The notes under the pieces are model-generated. The model did no database searches, was not told the DNA's origin, and saw only the letters and a program-made list of their open reading frames with translations. Position numbers and translations under genes: made by a program. A stretch of DNA of 64,000 nt from Acanthosepion pharaonis (Eukaryota; Mollusca; Cephalopoda; Sepiida; Sepiidae), in NCBI GenBank assembly GCA_903632075.3, contig CAHIKZ030001778.1, positions 334,001-398,000 of the forward strand, in the 5' to 3' direction. This document shows, one piece after another, positions 10,121 through 21,480 of this stretch; the first letter of the stretch is position 1, and the number at the start of each line of letters is the position of its first letter.

Positions 10121-10234
10121 TTTGTTTTCATTTTATGTCAAGTTTGAAACTGTACTTACCGTATATACTTGAGTATAGTGTGAATTTTTATTATCATTTT
10201 TTACGCAAAAAATGAGTCGCACTATACAAAGGTA
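10121..10234 (+). repeat. Inverted partner of the 8421-8534 arm
   Basis: TTTGTTTTCATTTTATGTCA onward through ACCGTATATACTTGAGTATA to the CAAAGGT stretch is the reverse complement of 8421-8534 with few changes. It forms a 114-bp inverted repeat around about 1.6 kb that contains R1, the Merlin-like fragment and the 5S pseudogene. Confidence 0.7.
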
Positions 10235-11000
10235 TTTTTGAAGGGGTTTTATATTGAATTTAAAAAGTGCCAAACTGAATTAGCACTAAACACCAAAACA
10301 AAATTTAAGAAATAAAAAATTAAACACTAACGGTAAACACCGAAATCTTAATTTGAATTTCATTTTTACGTCACTAACGACTAAGAAATTGCATTCATTA
10401 ATGCAGAAAAGGAAAAAAATAGTTAATTTAATGATCAAATTAACTTTTTTTTTTTACTTTAAATGTGAAAATCTTAGTCATTCTTTGTACATTTTTAAAT
10501 TTTTTTATCAAAGCGATAGCTGAGAAATTCACATTTTGCAGCAACAAAAAAAAAAAAATCTACCAAATATGTTACATTTATGAACTTACCTTTGTGTTTA
10601 TACACGACCATTTATTACTTTTTAAACATTGAGTAACTCCCCAAATAACTTCCGTCAATTAATAGCGCTGGTCATTGCAGTCAGTCAGTTACGCGATCAT
10701 GTACTTTAATGAATTGCGATTGCCAAGAATTATTAATATTTTTCATATATACTGCGGCGCCTTACTAAAGTTTACAAAATTCTGTAATCTGAAGTAGATT
10801 ACCTCCCCTGAAAAAGGTAAATTATTTTAAAAAATATTACTAGATATAAATAACCATTTTGTTCAGTTCAAATTAAAATTGAAATAGGGAGATTGTGTTG
10901 AGTCAGTCTTTAAAGTCAGAAGGGTTTGCCATGAAAATCAGCATTCAAAAATTTTGACTGTTTCTGGCTCAAACAGAAACGCTAGTGTGAATTACACAAC

Positions 11001-11008
<8 letters not shown>
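10235..11008. other. Unassigned AT-rich intron 2 sequence
   Basis: Low-complexity A/T-rich sequence without a convincing frame or recognised repeat. Confidence 0.5.

Positions 11009-11009
<1 letters not shown>

Positions 11010-11069
<60 letters not shown>
11010..11069. repeat. (AT)n microsatellite
   Basis: About 60 bp of TA dinucleotides. Confidence 0.95.
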
Positions 11070-11071
<2 letters not shown>

Positions 11072-11343
11072 GTAAAAAAAAAATCCATGCACATGGACCC
11101 GACTCTATCATCAAAATAAATAAATAAATAAATAAAACTCTTTGATAATGGCCTATGGAGGTTGAAAATGCTTCGAAGAATATCGGACAATTTATGTTCA
11201 AATTTTTCCGGAAACAAAAAAAAAAAAAATTGTCCAGACCGTAATAAAATTAAATAAAAAATTTAACAAAGAATATTCGTTGGTCTTCAATAAAACCAAT
11301 ATATCACAAACACACACATACACACCGAGTTCTTTATATGTAT

Positions 11344-11348
<5 letters not shown>

Positions 11349-11385
<37 letters not shown>

Positions 11386-11387
11386 GT
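11349..11387. repeat. (TG)n microsatellite
   Basis: About 38 bp of TG dinucleotides, 40 bp from the donor side of P450 exon 2. Confidence 0.95.
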
Positions 11388-11428
11388 AAATATTAAAATA
11401 ATATTAGTCAAATATTTTTCATACTTAC

Positions 11429-11654
11429 GATGTTGATAGGCCATGTAAATTGTTATTGTATTTCGCATTAAATCTGCAAACCAAAGGAAAGATCCCACGT
11501 ACAGGATACTGCCCATCATTTCGATAAACACTTTCAAAGTCATCTGCTTCAAAGAGATGGACAACCTTTACTCCTCCTGGGAAACTTTCTTCAACGATAT
11601 TGCCATATAGTTTCTGGAGGTAATCAGTCAATTTCCCTGGATGTTTTGAAGGAT
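11429..11654 (-). CDS. P450 exon 2: A helix to B region
   Basis: A T-rich acceptor ending TAG precedes 11654 and a GTAAGT donor follows 11429. The 226 bp encode residues 80-155, including LTDYLQKLYGNIVEE, VVHLFEADDFESVYRNDGQ and YPVRG. Mitochondrial-clan P450s carry a closely similar block (Y-G-x-I-x-x-E, then V-x-L-F-x-x-D-D-x-E and G-x-Y-P-x-R), which is the best clan marker in this window. The exon ends in phase 2 and continues in frame into exon 3 (GLSTSEGKYW). Confidence 0.92.
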
Positions 11655-11889
11655 CTAAAAAAAAAAAATGTAGAAGATGAATAAAAGTTATGAAATAAAA
11701 AGAAAAGTTGATTTATTATGTTTACATACAAAAACGGACTATTTTTTTCTTGCCTATTTGTTATACCTAGCATCAGTAGGGATGCGATTTGTTATAGCTT
11801 TTTTCTAATCATATTACATCATACAAGGCAGTAAAAGCCACTAAGATACAAGGACGTACTGAGTGTGAAAGAATAAGGAAAAAGAGAAA

Positions 11890-12170
11890 CATTATTAAGG
11901 ACCTAGAACAATAAGATGACAGTAAATAACGATTGCCATTGCCCTTAAATCTTTGAAGATCAAAGTTGACTGAAAAGCATAGAGCAGGAAGAGAGTTTCA
12001 TAAGCGAGAAATGCGAGAAAAAAACTGTTAGCATAGAACTTACGGTTACATCTAGCCAATTCAACTGTAAATTGACGAGGCCTTACCGTCAATCTAGTAC
12101 TACGCTTAAATTTATAAAGTTTAGGTACCATAGGGCAGTGTTCATCCGAATAATTACCTTGAAAATATTT
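11890..12170 (-). mobile_element. LINE-B 3' end (part 1 of a copy split by a fold-back insertion)
   Basis: The minus strand reads KYFQGNYSDEHCPMVPKLYK, FKRSTRLTV, FTVELARCNRKFYANSFF and the following C-terminal end with frameshifts. The copy continues at 12444-12790. Lies in the last 300 bp of intron 1 on the exon 2 side of the 273-bp insertion at 12171-12443. Confidence 0.7.
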
Positions 12171-12443
12171 GTCTATATTTCTGAGATGAAGTATTATGTA
12201 CATTGTTTACATTATTCGGACTATTGTCCTCATTTTTGTCGCCATATTTATTACAACGTTTCGGCCGTTGTACGCCCCGGTCTTCTTCATGTGAAACTAG
12301 AACAGTCTACCCAAGTGAACGAAATAAAGGGTTCAGTTCAACATTCCATCCACCTGAAGAAGGCCGGGGCGTACAACGACCGAAACGTTGTAATAAATAT
12401 GGCGACAAAGATGAGGACAATATTCCGAATAATGTAAGTAATG
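12171..12443. mobile_element. 273-bp fold-back insertion with 12-bp target duplication and hammerhead-like core
   Basis: It interrupts LINE-B inside the YKYF codons, and TTGAAAATATTT is present on both sides (12159-12170 and 12444-12455). Two arms of about 95 bp (12199-12293 and 12351-12443) are inverted copies with few mismatches around a 57-base loop. Each arm carries the sequence GGCCGAAACGTTG in its strand sense. The right arm has the order CTGAAGA, a pairing stem, GAAAC, GTT, GTA (12354-12392), which resembles a minimal type I hammerhead with an extra A after CTGAAGA. Penelope-like elements and retrozymes carry such motifs, so a non-autonomous member is suspected. Confidence 0.6.
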
Positions 12444-12790
12444 TTGAAAATATTTATAGAAAAGGCACAGAGAAGCTATATTATGGCGGTGGGATAGTGG
12501 CTAAAGCTGTGACGTAAGGTCAGGACCAATAATATTGCTGACACTTCTTTGGATTTTATCAAGAATCTTTAAATATACAGCAGGTGCACCAGACCAAATG
12601 TGGCAGCAATGTTTACAGCATGGGTGAATAGTAGACTTATAAATATCCAAGATAGACTCAGGACAGAAAAATTGTTTAGCACAACACAGTGAATCAACTT
12701 TCTTAGCAGCAGATCCAGCAATGGGTTCAATATAATCTTTCCATTTCATGTCAGCCAAGAATGTCAGCCCGAAAAGGTGTCGCTTAAAGA
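12444..12790 (-). mobile_element. LINE-B 3' end (part 2 of the split copy)
   Basis: The minus strand reads MADMKWKDYIEPIAGSAAKK, YKSTIHPCCKHCCHIWSGAP, VYLKILDKIQRSVSNIIGPD and then, past a stop, ASLCLFYKYF where the insertion enters. This is the thumb/connection part of a LINE reverse transcriptase. The copy is 5' truncated. Confidence 0.75.
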
Positions 12791-13373
12791 GTCACTCTGA
12801 TGGAGATTAGTATCAGCCTTAATGATGAGTGGCAGGGAAGGGTCTTTCAACTCTGGTATCAGTAGTTTAACTGAGTGCTTAAAGCCATATATGTTAGATG
12901 TGACGAGATGAAAAAGATAATAGGAAAAAATTCAGGAAAAAAAACACGCTACGTAGGACTTGAACAAATTTCATAGGCAAAATGTAATATTTTCATTTAT
13001 TTAATTTATACTATTGTTTATTAGTTTATTAAAATATTACTATATTTTTACAATAATGTCCGCCCTGTACAAGGCCCAACAGCCATTCGAAGTAGAGGAT
13101 TACAATGTTTGCTACAATGTGCGTGTCATGGTGGGACTTAGCAGTTAAGGTTAACAATGGCGGAACCAAGGAATGTAGTGCGTCTGATCACTTTCTATGG
13201 AAATAGAGATGGCGCAGTGAGGGGCTGGCAACGTTTCGTCTGTAGGAAAGGGGTTGTAGGGTGGAAAATAGTATGCACTGAACCCTTTATTTAATCCACA
13301 GAGATAGACTGTTCTCGTATCACTGTCCATATCAAGGGATATTTCTTTTAGTCCAGATACACACTGCTTGACC

Positions 13374-13440
13374 CAGGGATTGAACCCAGAATTATTATAC
13401 CATCAAATTCATGAACCAACGCTTTAATCCAGTAGGATAT
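13374..13440 (-). repeat. tRNA-derived SINE relic
   Basis: The minus strand carries a B box (GGGTTCAATCC) preceded at normal spacing by a box-A-like TGGATTAAAGCGTTGG, giving a tRNA-like head. The stem pairing is poor, so not a functional tRNA. What follows at 13190-13370 may be its body. Confidence 0.45.
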
Positions 13441-13519
13441 TGTTTCTTAGGACAATTCTCTGTGGTGGACTTGGAGCCTTAAACCTAATCTTCTTGCTGA
13501 TTAGTGCTGCTACTGCTGC

Positions 13520-13910
13520 CTGCTATGTTTGTCTGCTGCTACTGCTGTTGAAGACTTGCTGTCATTTGTCTTTCTTTCTTTTATTAACGGCTTCCATATT
13601 GTATTTATTTCTAAGCTAGGCCTACTAAAGAGGTCCTCATAACCTAGCATATGCGTTGACTCTTTCAGACGTCTAACTCTCCAGTGTTCTTCCTTGTCCG
13701 GTATTTTCACTTCATGCCACAAGAGCTGATAACCACCCTTATCCCTCCATACAAGATCAGTCATACCCGATTTCATTGTTTTGCATCTCAGTACAGTTTT
13801 TCGGTGTTACTCTCGCCTTACTTTTATAGGGAAGCTTGCTTCACTGTTATATTATTTGCCACAACTGCAAAATATGGAGTACATGCAGTTCTTGGTCATG
13901 TTCTCCCTCG
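13520..13910 (-). mobile_element. Penelope-like element relic: GIY-YIG endonuclease end
   Basis: The minus strand reads SIFCSCGK followed by a stop, then after a gap KSGMTDLVWRDKGGYQLLWH, EVKIPDKEEHWRVRRLKEST and HMLGYEDLFSRPSLEINTIW. The S-I-x-C-S-C-G-K start and the D-x-x-W...K-I-x-D-x-E-E-H-W-x-x-R-x-x-K-E motif match the GIY-YIG domain at the C-terminus of Penelope-like elements. The tyrosines of GIY-YIG are lost or out of frame, so it is dead. Confidence 0.55.
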
Positions 13911-14462
13911 TGTTAGGCAGAGATTTCTCCACGGAGTGGAGCTACTTCTGAATATTTTCCTGGTGTTGTATGGACTGCAGATCTTCTGAATCTTTTCCGA
14001 TAATCTCTTGACTTAAAGTAGGCAGATCATGGCAATTTTCTGGTTTTCTCCTTAGTCCTTCTGTTCCCACCTGTAGACGCTGATGTTATGTTTGCAGGGT
14101 AGTCGTTATTCTGAACGGTACGCTTGATGCTGATCATTTCTTGTGTCTCAGTTGCCACTTATGATTTTTGCCTGGTGTTGTAAGCACCAGGCAATCCCTT
14201 TCTTCACACTGTATGGATGGTGGAAAGAAAAAGCAAGAAAATCTATTTTTTCTGTTCCGAACCACAAAACAAACTTTTTTTCCAGGCTAAGAAAGCCTTT
14301 TCTATTAGCATGTTGGTCAAGCAATGGAAATCCAAATTATAGCACAGATAGTTTTCTAAATTACTTGACTGCCGTTATATCACAAGACATTTCTGTTATG
14401 TCTAGTAAATTTAGTTTAGTTTTTGGCACAAGGCTACATTCTTGGTAATGGTACTATTAGTC

Positions 14463-14480
14463 GTTTCCTTATAAGGAAAC
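14463..14480. repeat. Perfect 18-bp palindrome, copy 1
   Basis: GTTTCCTTATAAGGAAAC is its own reverse complement. The same 18 bp, with shared flanks (TTAG-CG before, ATT after), recurs at 19286-19303. Confidence 0.9.
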
Positions 14481-14989
14481 ATTTAACATTCATTGACTGA
14501 GCATCCTCGGTTTAAATTTATAAATTTTTTTATTAAAACAATTTTTCTTAGGAAAATATATTTTTCAAGCCTAGTAGCTGTTATCGCTCTTTCCAGTAGT
14601 GATAGGGGTTTCCTTCCTAACCTTTTATTTGGTGTCAAGATTTTGATTAGGTCATTATTTTCTCTTCGAGTTACACGTGCTATCCATTTTAGTTGTTGCT
14701 GCTGTTGGTAGTCCTCAAGTGAATATGGTCTATATTATTTGTTACAGTTCATTGTTTGTGATTCTGTAGCGCCAGTCCACAAGGTTTCATTCGATGGAAG
14801 CTATTTTTTCTCATTGGTTTGAGAAAGCGTTTGTGTACAGATGGCACTTTATATATTTCTGAATGGGTTTGATGTCATGCATATCATCCATATAAAGATT
14901 TCGAGCTGACAATTTTTTAGGTTACTGTTTTGTTTTCGTAGCAATTTGCGGTGTTGGACGAGACTAAACTCACCACAGTTTATTCTATG

Positions 14990-15060
14990 TTTAATTTCCT
15001 TATGAGGCCCAAACTCACCCTGTAATAATTATCTGCGTGCCCAGCTGGCTAACCATTAAG
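14990..15060 (-). repeat. tRNA-derived SINE relic
   Basis: The minus strand reads GTAGCTTAATGGTTAGCCAG, a strong box A, followed by a decayed B box near 15010. Probably a SINE head. Confidence 0.4.
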
Positions 15061-16310
15061 CTACGACAAAGTACCTTTTCTATGAATGATATGTATGCAG
15101 GACATGCCGTCAGCGAACACGAAATTCCAGATTTGACTGTGATCAGAGAATCATTTTTCACAATTTGATTAATATAAATGAAGATGCGTTTTGTGCGATT
15201 TGTTATGGCTGGTATTGGTACAAATGCGATTTGTTATGGATGGTGTCATCACTGATCTATCGCTAAGTATGAAGTAATCAGGTCAATGTTGCACAGAGCC
15301 CCTCGTTAGAATATTCAATTAGGACATCGAACTTCCTTTGGTGTACTGATAACAACGGTCAATGTTTAATGAAGCAAGTGATGCAGGTGAAAAGCTAGGA
15401 TTTATAGTTAACACTTCTACTGCTGTAGACGTACTTATACGCCTTTACGATGCTTATATTGTCTACTGTAGACGTATATATACGTTTTCAAGACACTGAA
15501 ATATCAGTCCTTAGCGTTTGCACTATAAGCAAACTAGCGCTTAGTGTTATTTTCAATCCAGTGTAGCGTACAATACGAACTGTTCTGTAACGTAATTTAT
15601 TATACACTATGTTGGGGGTGTTGTTTAGCTTAGTCCGTACTACAGAGTATCTGATCCAAGCCAAAATGTCAGCGTCTTTATAATCATTTATTTCCAGTAA
15701 ATGGCAGTTTCTTGCTTTTTCGAAGACTGGCCAGTACAGCCAGGTAACAATTCTTTTACAATGCAACAGTGAAAGTATGAAGTAGAACCATTGACGATGT
15801 TTCTCGCATTTTTAGGCAACAGCAACACAATTTTCAGAGAAAATAGTTTTCATTTATACATGTATTTAAAAACCAGACAAACGTATAGCTAAGACTAAAA
15901 CATATTTTGCCATTGTGCTAAGCTGATGTATTTCTTCTTCAAGCTTTTTTTTTTAATAAAGTGAAGTGTTCCCCAAATTATAGACAGCATTACATTTGAT
16001 AGTTTCGCTTTTCTCACCTTGTAATAGATAAGGAGGCAGTGTAGCTGTGATAGTGTAGTGTGTGACACAATTTCTAGTGTGGATTTTAAAGGTAAGTGAA
16101 ATCTACAATTGGTGACCGGTCGGAACAGGGCTAATCCTGCAGGGTGAAAGCCTGGAAGACCGTTTTAGGTAATTTGGATTTTGAAAGTAGACTAGGAATA
16201 TCTCGAGATTATCTTAATTATACAAGTAAAAATCTTTGATTTTGAAATAAGTTTGGAAAGAAAAGGAGACAAGAGAAACTGGTAAAGTCTAAATACACCC
16301 ATACACCTTC
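15061..16310. other. Unassigned intron 1 sequence
   Basis: No family recognised. GCGATTTGTTATGG is repeated at about 15197 and 15226. A 92-codon minus-strand frame at 15488-15766 has no recognisable motif and I do not call it a gene. Confidence 0.4.
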
Positions 16311-16800
16311 ACCATCTAGCATGCCCCCCCGCAAAGAAATCAAGGAGACTAATATCTGGTGAGCAAGGGGCCCATTCTATATGGCTAAATCTTCCAATCT
16401 AGTTAGGGAAATTATCATTCAGTCAGTCTTTTACTGCCATGACGTAATGGGCAGCAGTTCCTTCCTGTTGGAACCACTCAAAAGTGGGTTTGGGGCTTTT
16501 ACTTAAGCTTTCAATCTGGTGCAGTAACTATGTCTCATCAGTTACGATACCATAAAAACAAACGGTCCCAACATATAAGCTTTCCACAATGCACACAATA
16601 CCTTAATCTGTTGTGTTCCTTACTGTTTGGACGACCCATCGAACGTTGTTTTGCGACTAGTACGCAACCTTCTGTCGGTTAACCTCACCGTTCACGTAAT
16701 CATCGTCTCTGAACAACACACAGTCTTCGGTGAAGCTGGCGTTTTAATTCAAATTCATGTATCCAAACTTGATGGCTATCCTGTATAATTGAGTCTCGAA
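16310..16800 (-). mobile_element. Mariner-type transposase relic
   Basis: The minus strand reads FTEDCVLFRDDDYVNGEVNR, VRWVVQTVRNTTD, a stop, VGTVCFYGIVTDET, and then FEWFQQEGTAAHYVMAVKD, stops, IEWAPCSPDIS and LLDFF. F-Q-Q-x-G-A-x-x-H-Y...G-P-I-E-W-P-P-x-S-P-D-L-x-x-L-D-F-F is the DDE core of a widespread animal mariner-like transposase. At least four stops; dead. Confidence 0.7.
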
Positions 16801-17807
16801 AAATGAAACTCAATTATATTTACACAAGGCCTGGAAGTCGGTTGGTTGGCAGGAGTCAAAGTATAACACACGATGGACTTCCCAGTTTCACTAGATAACG
16901 AAAGCTATTTATTCGTGAGGTTTGTGCATTTACTTGACCGGAACGTAAATGAGGTGAGATTGGAAAGTGAATTTACATTTAAATAGAAAATTGATAACAA
17001 TGTAAGAACATTATGACGCCTGTTTTTTTTTTATATCGATAATATTGACGCTAGGGGGTATTATAATTTTCAACAAAAGCCTTAATTGGTCCTGAGTGAA
17101 TTATCTGATAACATTAAAAGGTGTAGTCTCGCTATGATGGTAGTAGTGAGGGAGACCTGAACGAATGAAATAGCCGAGTAGCAACATTGGAACTGGACAG
17201 GGTATTGATCAAGTCAAATTTGTGAAAAGTGAGGAAAATGATTGATTAGGACTTATGGATCATTAATCAATTATTCTGTTCCAACTACGCCTTCGAAATA
17301 TAAACTAATCGATGTTGCCCTTTTGGCAGTTGTCGTTGAGGCGAAGTATCCGGAAGCCAACAAACTAATTACCACTTCTTTTCTCAACTGCTCTTGTGAA
17401 GTGCACTTATCGTAATGCCAAGAATAGAAGATTCTTCAACTTAATTTCTGTATGTTGAACACTCGGGGGAAACTGAAGACAACTTTTAGCAACAGTTTCC
17501 CAGTTTGTACTAAAACAGTTACTGATCGAACGAAGAGGGAATGGTTTACCACACGAGAAGTGACCGACAGACAGGAAAAACACAGTGCTACCGAACAAGA
17601 AATGTTAATACTGAAAATTGTAACCCTAATCGAATAAATGCATAATTTTTGTGATTATAAACAGGCACTTTTTTTACCTATCCTACACATCGCTTTATTT
17701 TTCTTGTCACATGATTCCTTCGATTCGACAGACGTTTCAATCTATTTCCTTGGAAACTTCCTCAGATCTCGAAAATAGACACAACTTGGGTGGGGAGACT
17801 GACTGGC

Positions 17808-17811
<4 letters not shown>

Positions 17812-17874
<63 letters not shown>
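17812..17874. repeat. (GATA)n(GA)n microsatellite
   Basis: About six GATA units followed by about 19 GA units. Confidence 0.95.
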
Positions 17875-17877
<3 letters not shown>

Positions 17878-17939
17878 TTATATTTGTAACAATAATGGGA
17901 TTTAAAAGCGTTGGAACGTATTGGTGTCATTGATTGCTG

Positions 17940-18500
17940 GAGACAGAAAATGGGTCACTCTGTTTCTGGGGTGACAATTGCAAGAGTAAAGTAAGAATAT
18001 ATGAATTCCACGCAGACGGTCGAGTTCGTGTATCGAGAAGACTGCACGAAGACAGCAGAGTGTTGTTCAAGCTATGGGTGAATCAGTAATTGTGTAGGGT
18101 ATGTTTTGTTGAAATTTCGGAGGCCACTAGTAAAACTGGAGTCTGTTTTCACAGATTTCACATCAAAATATATTTCCCAGTAGTGACTGTTTCAACATGA
18201 TAATGCATCAAGTGTGTAAGACAAAAAAAATGGTTCCAGGAACATTGTTTCAAGTACAACATTGCCTCTCGCTCTCACCAGATTTAAATCCCGTTGACCA
18301 TGTTTAGGGCGTGTGGCATTTCAGAAAATTTCAGTCTAGCCAAATCCAGCAAACGAAACTCGGTTATGTACTGCTCTTGGGTGTGCCTGGGAACATATAC
18401 CCACATAGTAATTCCAGTACTTTTATACTCCATTCTACGTCACGTAGCCACTGTTATTCAGGTGATGGAAAGAGCCAAACGTTACTAAGTAGCTGTTTTA
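17940..18500 (+). mobile_element. Tc1-like transposase relic
   Basis: Pieces in shifting frames include YEFHADGRVRVYRED, GESVIV, stop, GMF, FQHDNASS, WFQEHCFKYN and SLSPDLNPVDHV, stop, GVWHF. The S-P-D-L-N-P-x-x-H-x-W-G-V motif with the preceding Q-x-D-N-A is diagnostic for Tc1 transposases. The frame is destroyed by stops and indels. Confidence 0.75.
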
Positions 18501-20395
18501 AATCTTTTGGCCCTTCATTTCATCTTGGAGGCTTTTGTTTGTTTGTGTGTGTGTTCCCACACGATCTTGCTCAAAGGACAGAAATCGTAGCCTAATTTTT
18601 GTTATGAAGACTCAATAGGTATCCAGCTTTGACATACTATGTGAAGTTACCCGTGGAAACCATTCAACTGATAGATCGAAATCAACCTCTGGTGGCACCA
18701 CAGGTCATCAGAGGTAGAATTAGTCTATGACCTGTATGAGACTGTATTGGAACCAGACTGCTGCGTTCTTGGAGATAAATTGGTATATGGGCGGGGGTAA
18801 CTTGAACAGGATAGATGACAGGATAGGTGATACTGACCTTCAAGTCATCAGAGGTCAATTTTAGATTAAAATAGTTCTTTTTTGGCGAAATTAAATAATT
18901 TAAAAGGGTTGAAAAGTTGAGTTTTCTGTTTTGATTGTAAAACATAATGCAACATTGCAAAAAAGGTTTTGGGGCAAAAAGTTCCAAAACTTAACATTGA
19001 TTATTCAGATGTTTTAAATGTACAAAAATGGAACCCAAACTGCAAACATTACTAGTGGTTCTGTGAGGGAGGCAATTTTGCTAAAATTAAATAAAAGAAA
19101 ATGATGCAAAGGCATAGACTCGCGTTGTTACAGCTTTCTGTTGAGGTTCAGCTGTATAAACTATGTGACACAGTTTAAAAAGTTGTTCAGAACCTCCAAC
19201 CGAATCCCTCTAGTCTCTTGATCTGTTTTGGTGTTCCTAACCATAGACTTTATATATCAGTAGTAATATATGTAATATATTAGCCGTTTCCTTATAAGGA
19301 AACATTAAAGTCGAATGTAACAGAACCACACCCTCTTCCTTTCAATTGTCTAAACCTTATGTAATTGTTTCTACATTTCAACAATTTATACACAGGATAA
19401 AATTGCTTAAAATTGAATGTAGAAGATAATGACAAAAAAGTAATTCTTTCCTTAAATGCGAGTATGCAAATTTACATCATCCTTAGTACAATTAATGTTG
19501 CATATTTAAAAGTGGTTTCTCAATCTCCCTGTGACAAATTAAACTTCATTGATGTTGAGATATTTCTCAAAATTTAGTGCGATGTAATAGATGGTTTTTA
19601 GCTGATTTCTAAGTCTATCAGAAATCAAAATATCCCGTGACATGAAAGAGCGACCGTTTTTCTATCTTAGCCGGGTTTTATGACTGCGTAGACAATAATG
19701 TCTGAAAGAAAGATATTCAAAGCAGTCATTTCGCTGTCTAGACGTAGGTCGAAGAGAAGTGAAAGTAATAGATAAATAAATAAAAGCTTTCAGATTCAAG
19801 TACCACTTTTACTTATATAAGTAAAGTCACAGTTAGAACGGACATTTCTTTTCAAGCCACACGTTAATGGACTGCATGACGCACATTGTTTTGTAGAGGT
19901 GAACAGAGAAGTGGTGACAGATGGAGTTCTAGCTGGCCGAAAGGAAGATGTGGTTCGTTAGTCTGTCATGGAAGGATCCAACAGCTTCTAAAGTTGTCCC
20001 AAGTCACATCTGCTCGTCATCCTTCAAACGCATGAAATGAATCTATGAATAAATAACCTATATAATAGGAACAGGATTCGCCTTTTCATTTTCGCCGTGG
20101 CGATATTTTCAACCCCCGAGTTCTTGTGAGCCATTTCTGGTTTTTGTGCACACCGATGCAAACTGAAATGGAAACACAACGTGAGCTGATTTTTCAGGTC
20201 AGTGAAAGACTGAGAATGACCCCCCCCACGCTATATGTTTACACTATGAATTGCAATGTCTTTTGTTGAAAAAGGTTGACGGTGATTTGCCGTTGCATCC
20301 TTCATGATATTGAATTCATAATTATTCGTTTACTAGACTGGTGACCTTGCAAAGGCCAAAGAGCTCAGTCAGCTCTGATACTTTACCCACAGTTA

Positions 20396-20398
<3 letters not shown>
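18500..20398. other. Unassigned intron 1 sequence
   Basis: No coding or transposon signal recognised apart from the palindrome at 19286-19303. Confidence 0.45.
19286..19303. repeat. Perfect 18-bp palindrome, copy 2
   Basis: Identical to 14463-14480 and in the same flanking context. Probably the end of an unrecognised repeat family. Confidence 0.9.

Positions 20399-20450
<52 letters not shown>
20399..20450. repeat. (AT)n microsatellite
   Basis: About 52 bp of TA dinucleotides followed by a T run. Confidence 0.95.
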
Positions 20451-20463
<13 letters not shown>

Positions 20464-20599
20464 TAGATATAAAAATAATTTTTTTGATTATTTACCCATC
20501 AACAAACTGTTTCACGCAGTGAGATTTTTAAAATGAGCGTATCTTCTTGGATGTTCATAATCGTTACAGGCTTTTTCAAGTTTTTTCATAGAAAAGCGT

Positions 20600-20601
<2 letters not shown>

Positions 20602-20645
<44 letters not shown>

Positions 20646-20698
20646 AACCTCTACTCCTCTTCAAATATATATATATTTGAACAGGAGTAGAGTTTTAT
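20602..20698. repeat. (AC)n(AT)n tract and a perfect-type hairpin
   Basis: AC then AT dinucleotides at 20602-20644 run into a fold-back: CTCTACTCCTCTTCAAATAT pairs with its inverse ATATTTGAACAGGAGTAGAG with a single mismatch, about 24-bp arms. Confidence 0.8.
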
Positions 20699-20699
20699 C

Positions 20700-21480
20700 G
20701 CTTGTTTCCTGTTTAGGATTGGGTTTTCGGTTCCTATATAAGTAAAAAACCATATGTTTTAGCGGGGAAACTGTTTTGCACTTGTGGGAAAATAAATTTA
20801 CAACATGGAAACATTTAAAAATAAAATGGCTTATATAGAAGGTAAATGGACTAAAACGCTATATTTCATATGATCAATTTTAGTGAATTCTGAATTGTTT
20901 TTATACGATTTAGAATTTGTTTTTCATTTGTATTCCTGCCCTGAAAATTATATTTTCAGCATAAAAAAATATCACGTTAAATAATCATTTAGTATAAATA
21001 TTTGGTGGTAATTATGGCTTGTTACAAAATTAAGCTATAGTTTAGCATAGTTTTGTTCGTCATAGATTAAAATGACGGAAAACGTGTACTCGAATATTGT
21101 GTTGCATCAGTCTTCCAAGTGCCTGCCTTGAAAATTAACACTCGAAATCCTAGCTGTTGCCTGGGCTCGAATATCAATCATTTTCACTGGCGATATACAC
21201 GTAACTATCTCAACTACTAATAGATTATAAATGGATTACATGGATTATACCAATGTTTATTGATATTTATTTAATGTATTCCAACATAAATCCAAACTGA
21301 ACAAGATTCTGTGTAGGATGACTGTGTTGCGCCAGTTTTCCAAGCTGATGGGGTTAGTTTGATCACCTTAATATTTTTCAACATTCGAAATCCTGATCTT
21401 TACATGAACTCGAACACTATTCAGCAAATATATTTATCCTTTGAAGCTCTTTGAAGCTGAAATGATTCGTCTGAGATCAT
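20700..21480. other. Unassigned intron 1 sequence
   Basis: AT-rich, no recognised coding or repeat signal. Confidence 0.45.

Noticed and set aside
10992..11217. Frames with long YIYIYI runs
   Set aside because: Translation of (AT)n microsatellites; the same holds at 23673, 25151, 29417, 30599 and 57801.
12072..12517. Overlapping plus-strand frames of 100-120 codons
   Set aside because: They run through the fold-back insertion and antisense LINE-B sequence; no protein family resemblance.
13684..14448. Plus-strand frames of about 100 codons as host genes
   Set aside because: The first is antisense to the Penelope GIY-YIG relic, and the others show no motif and sit in repeat-derived sequence.
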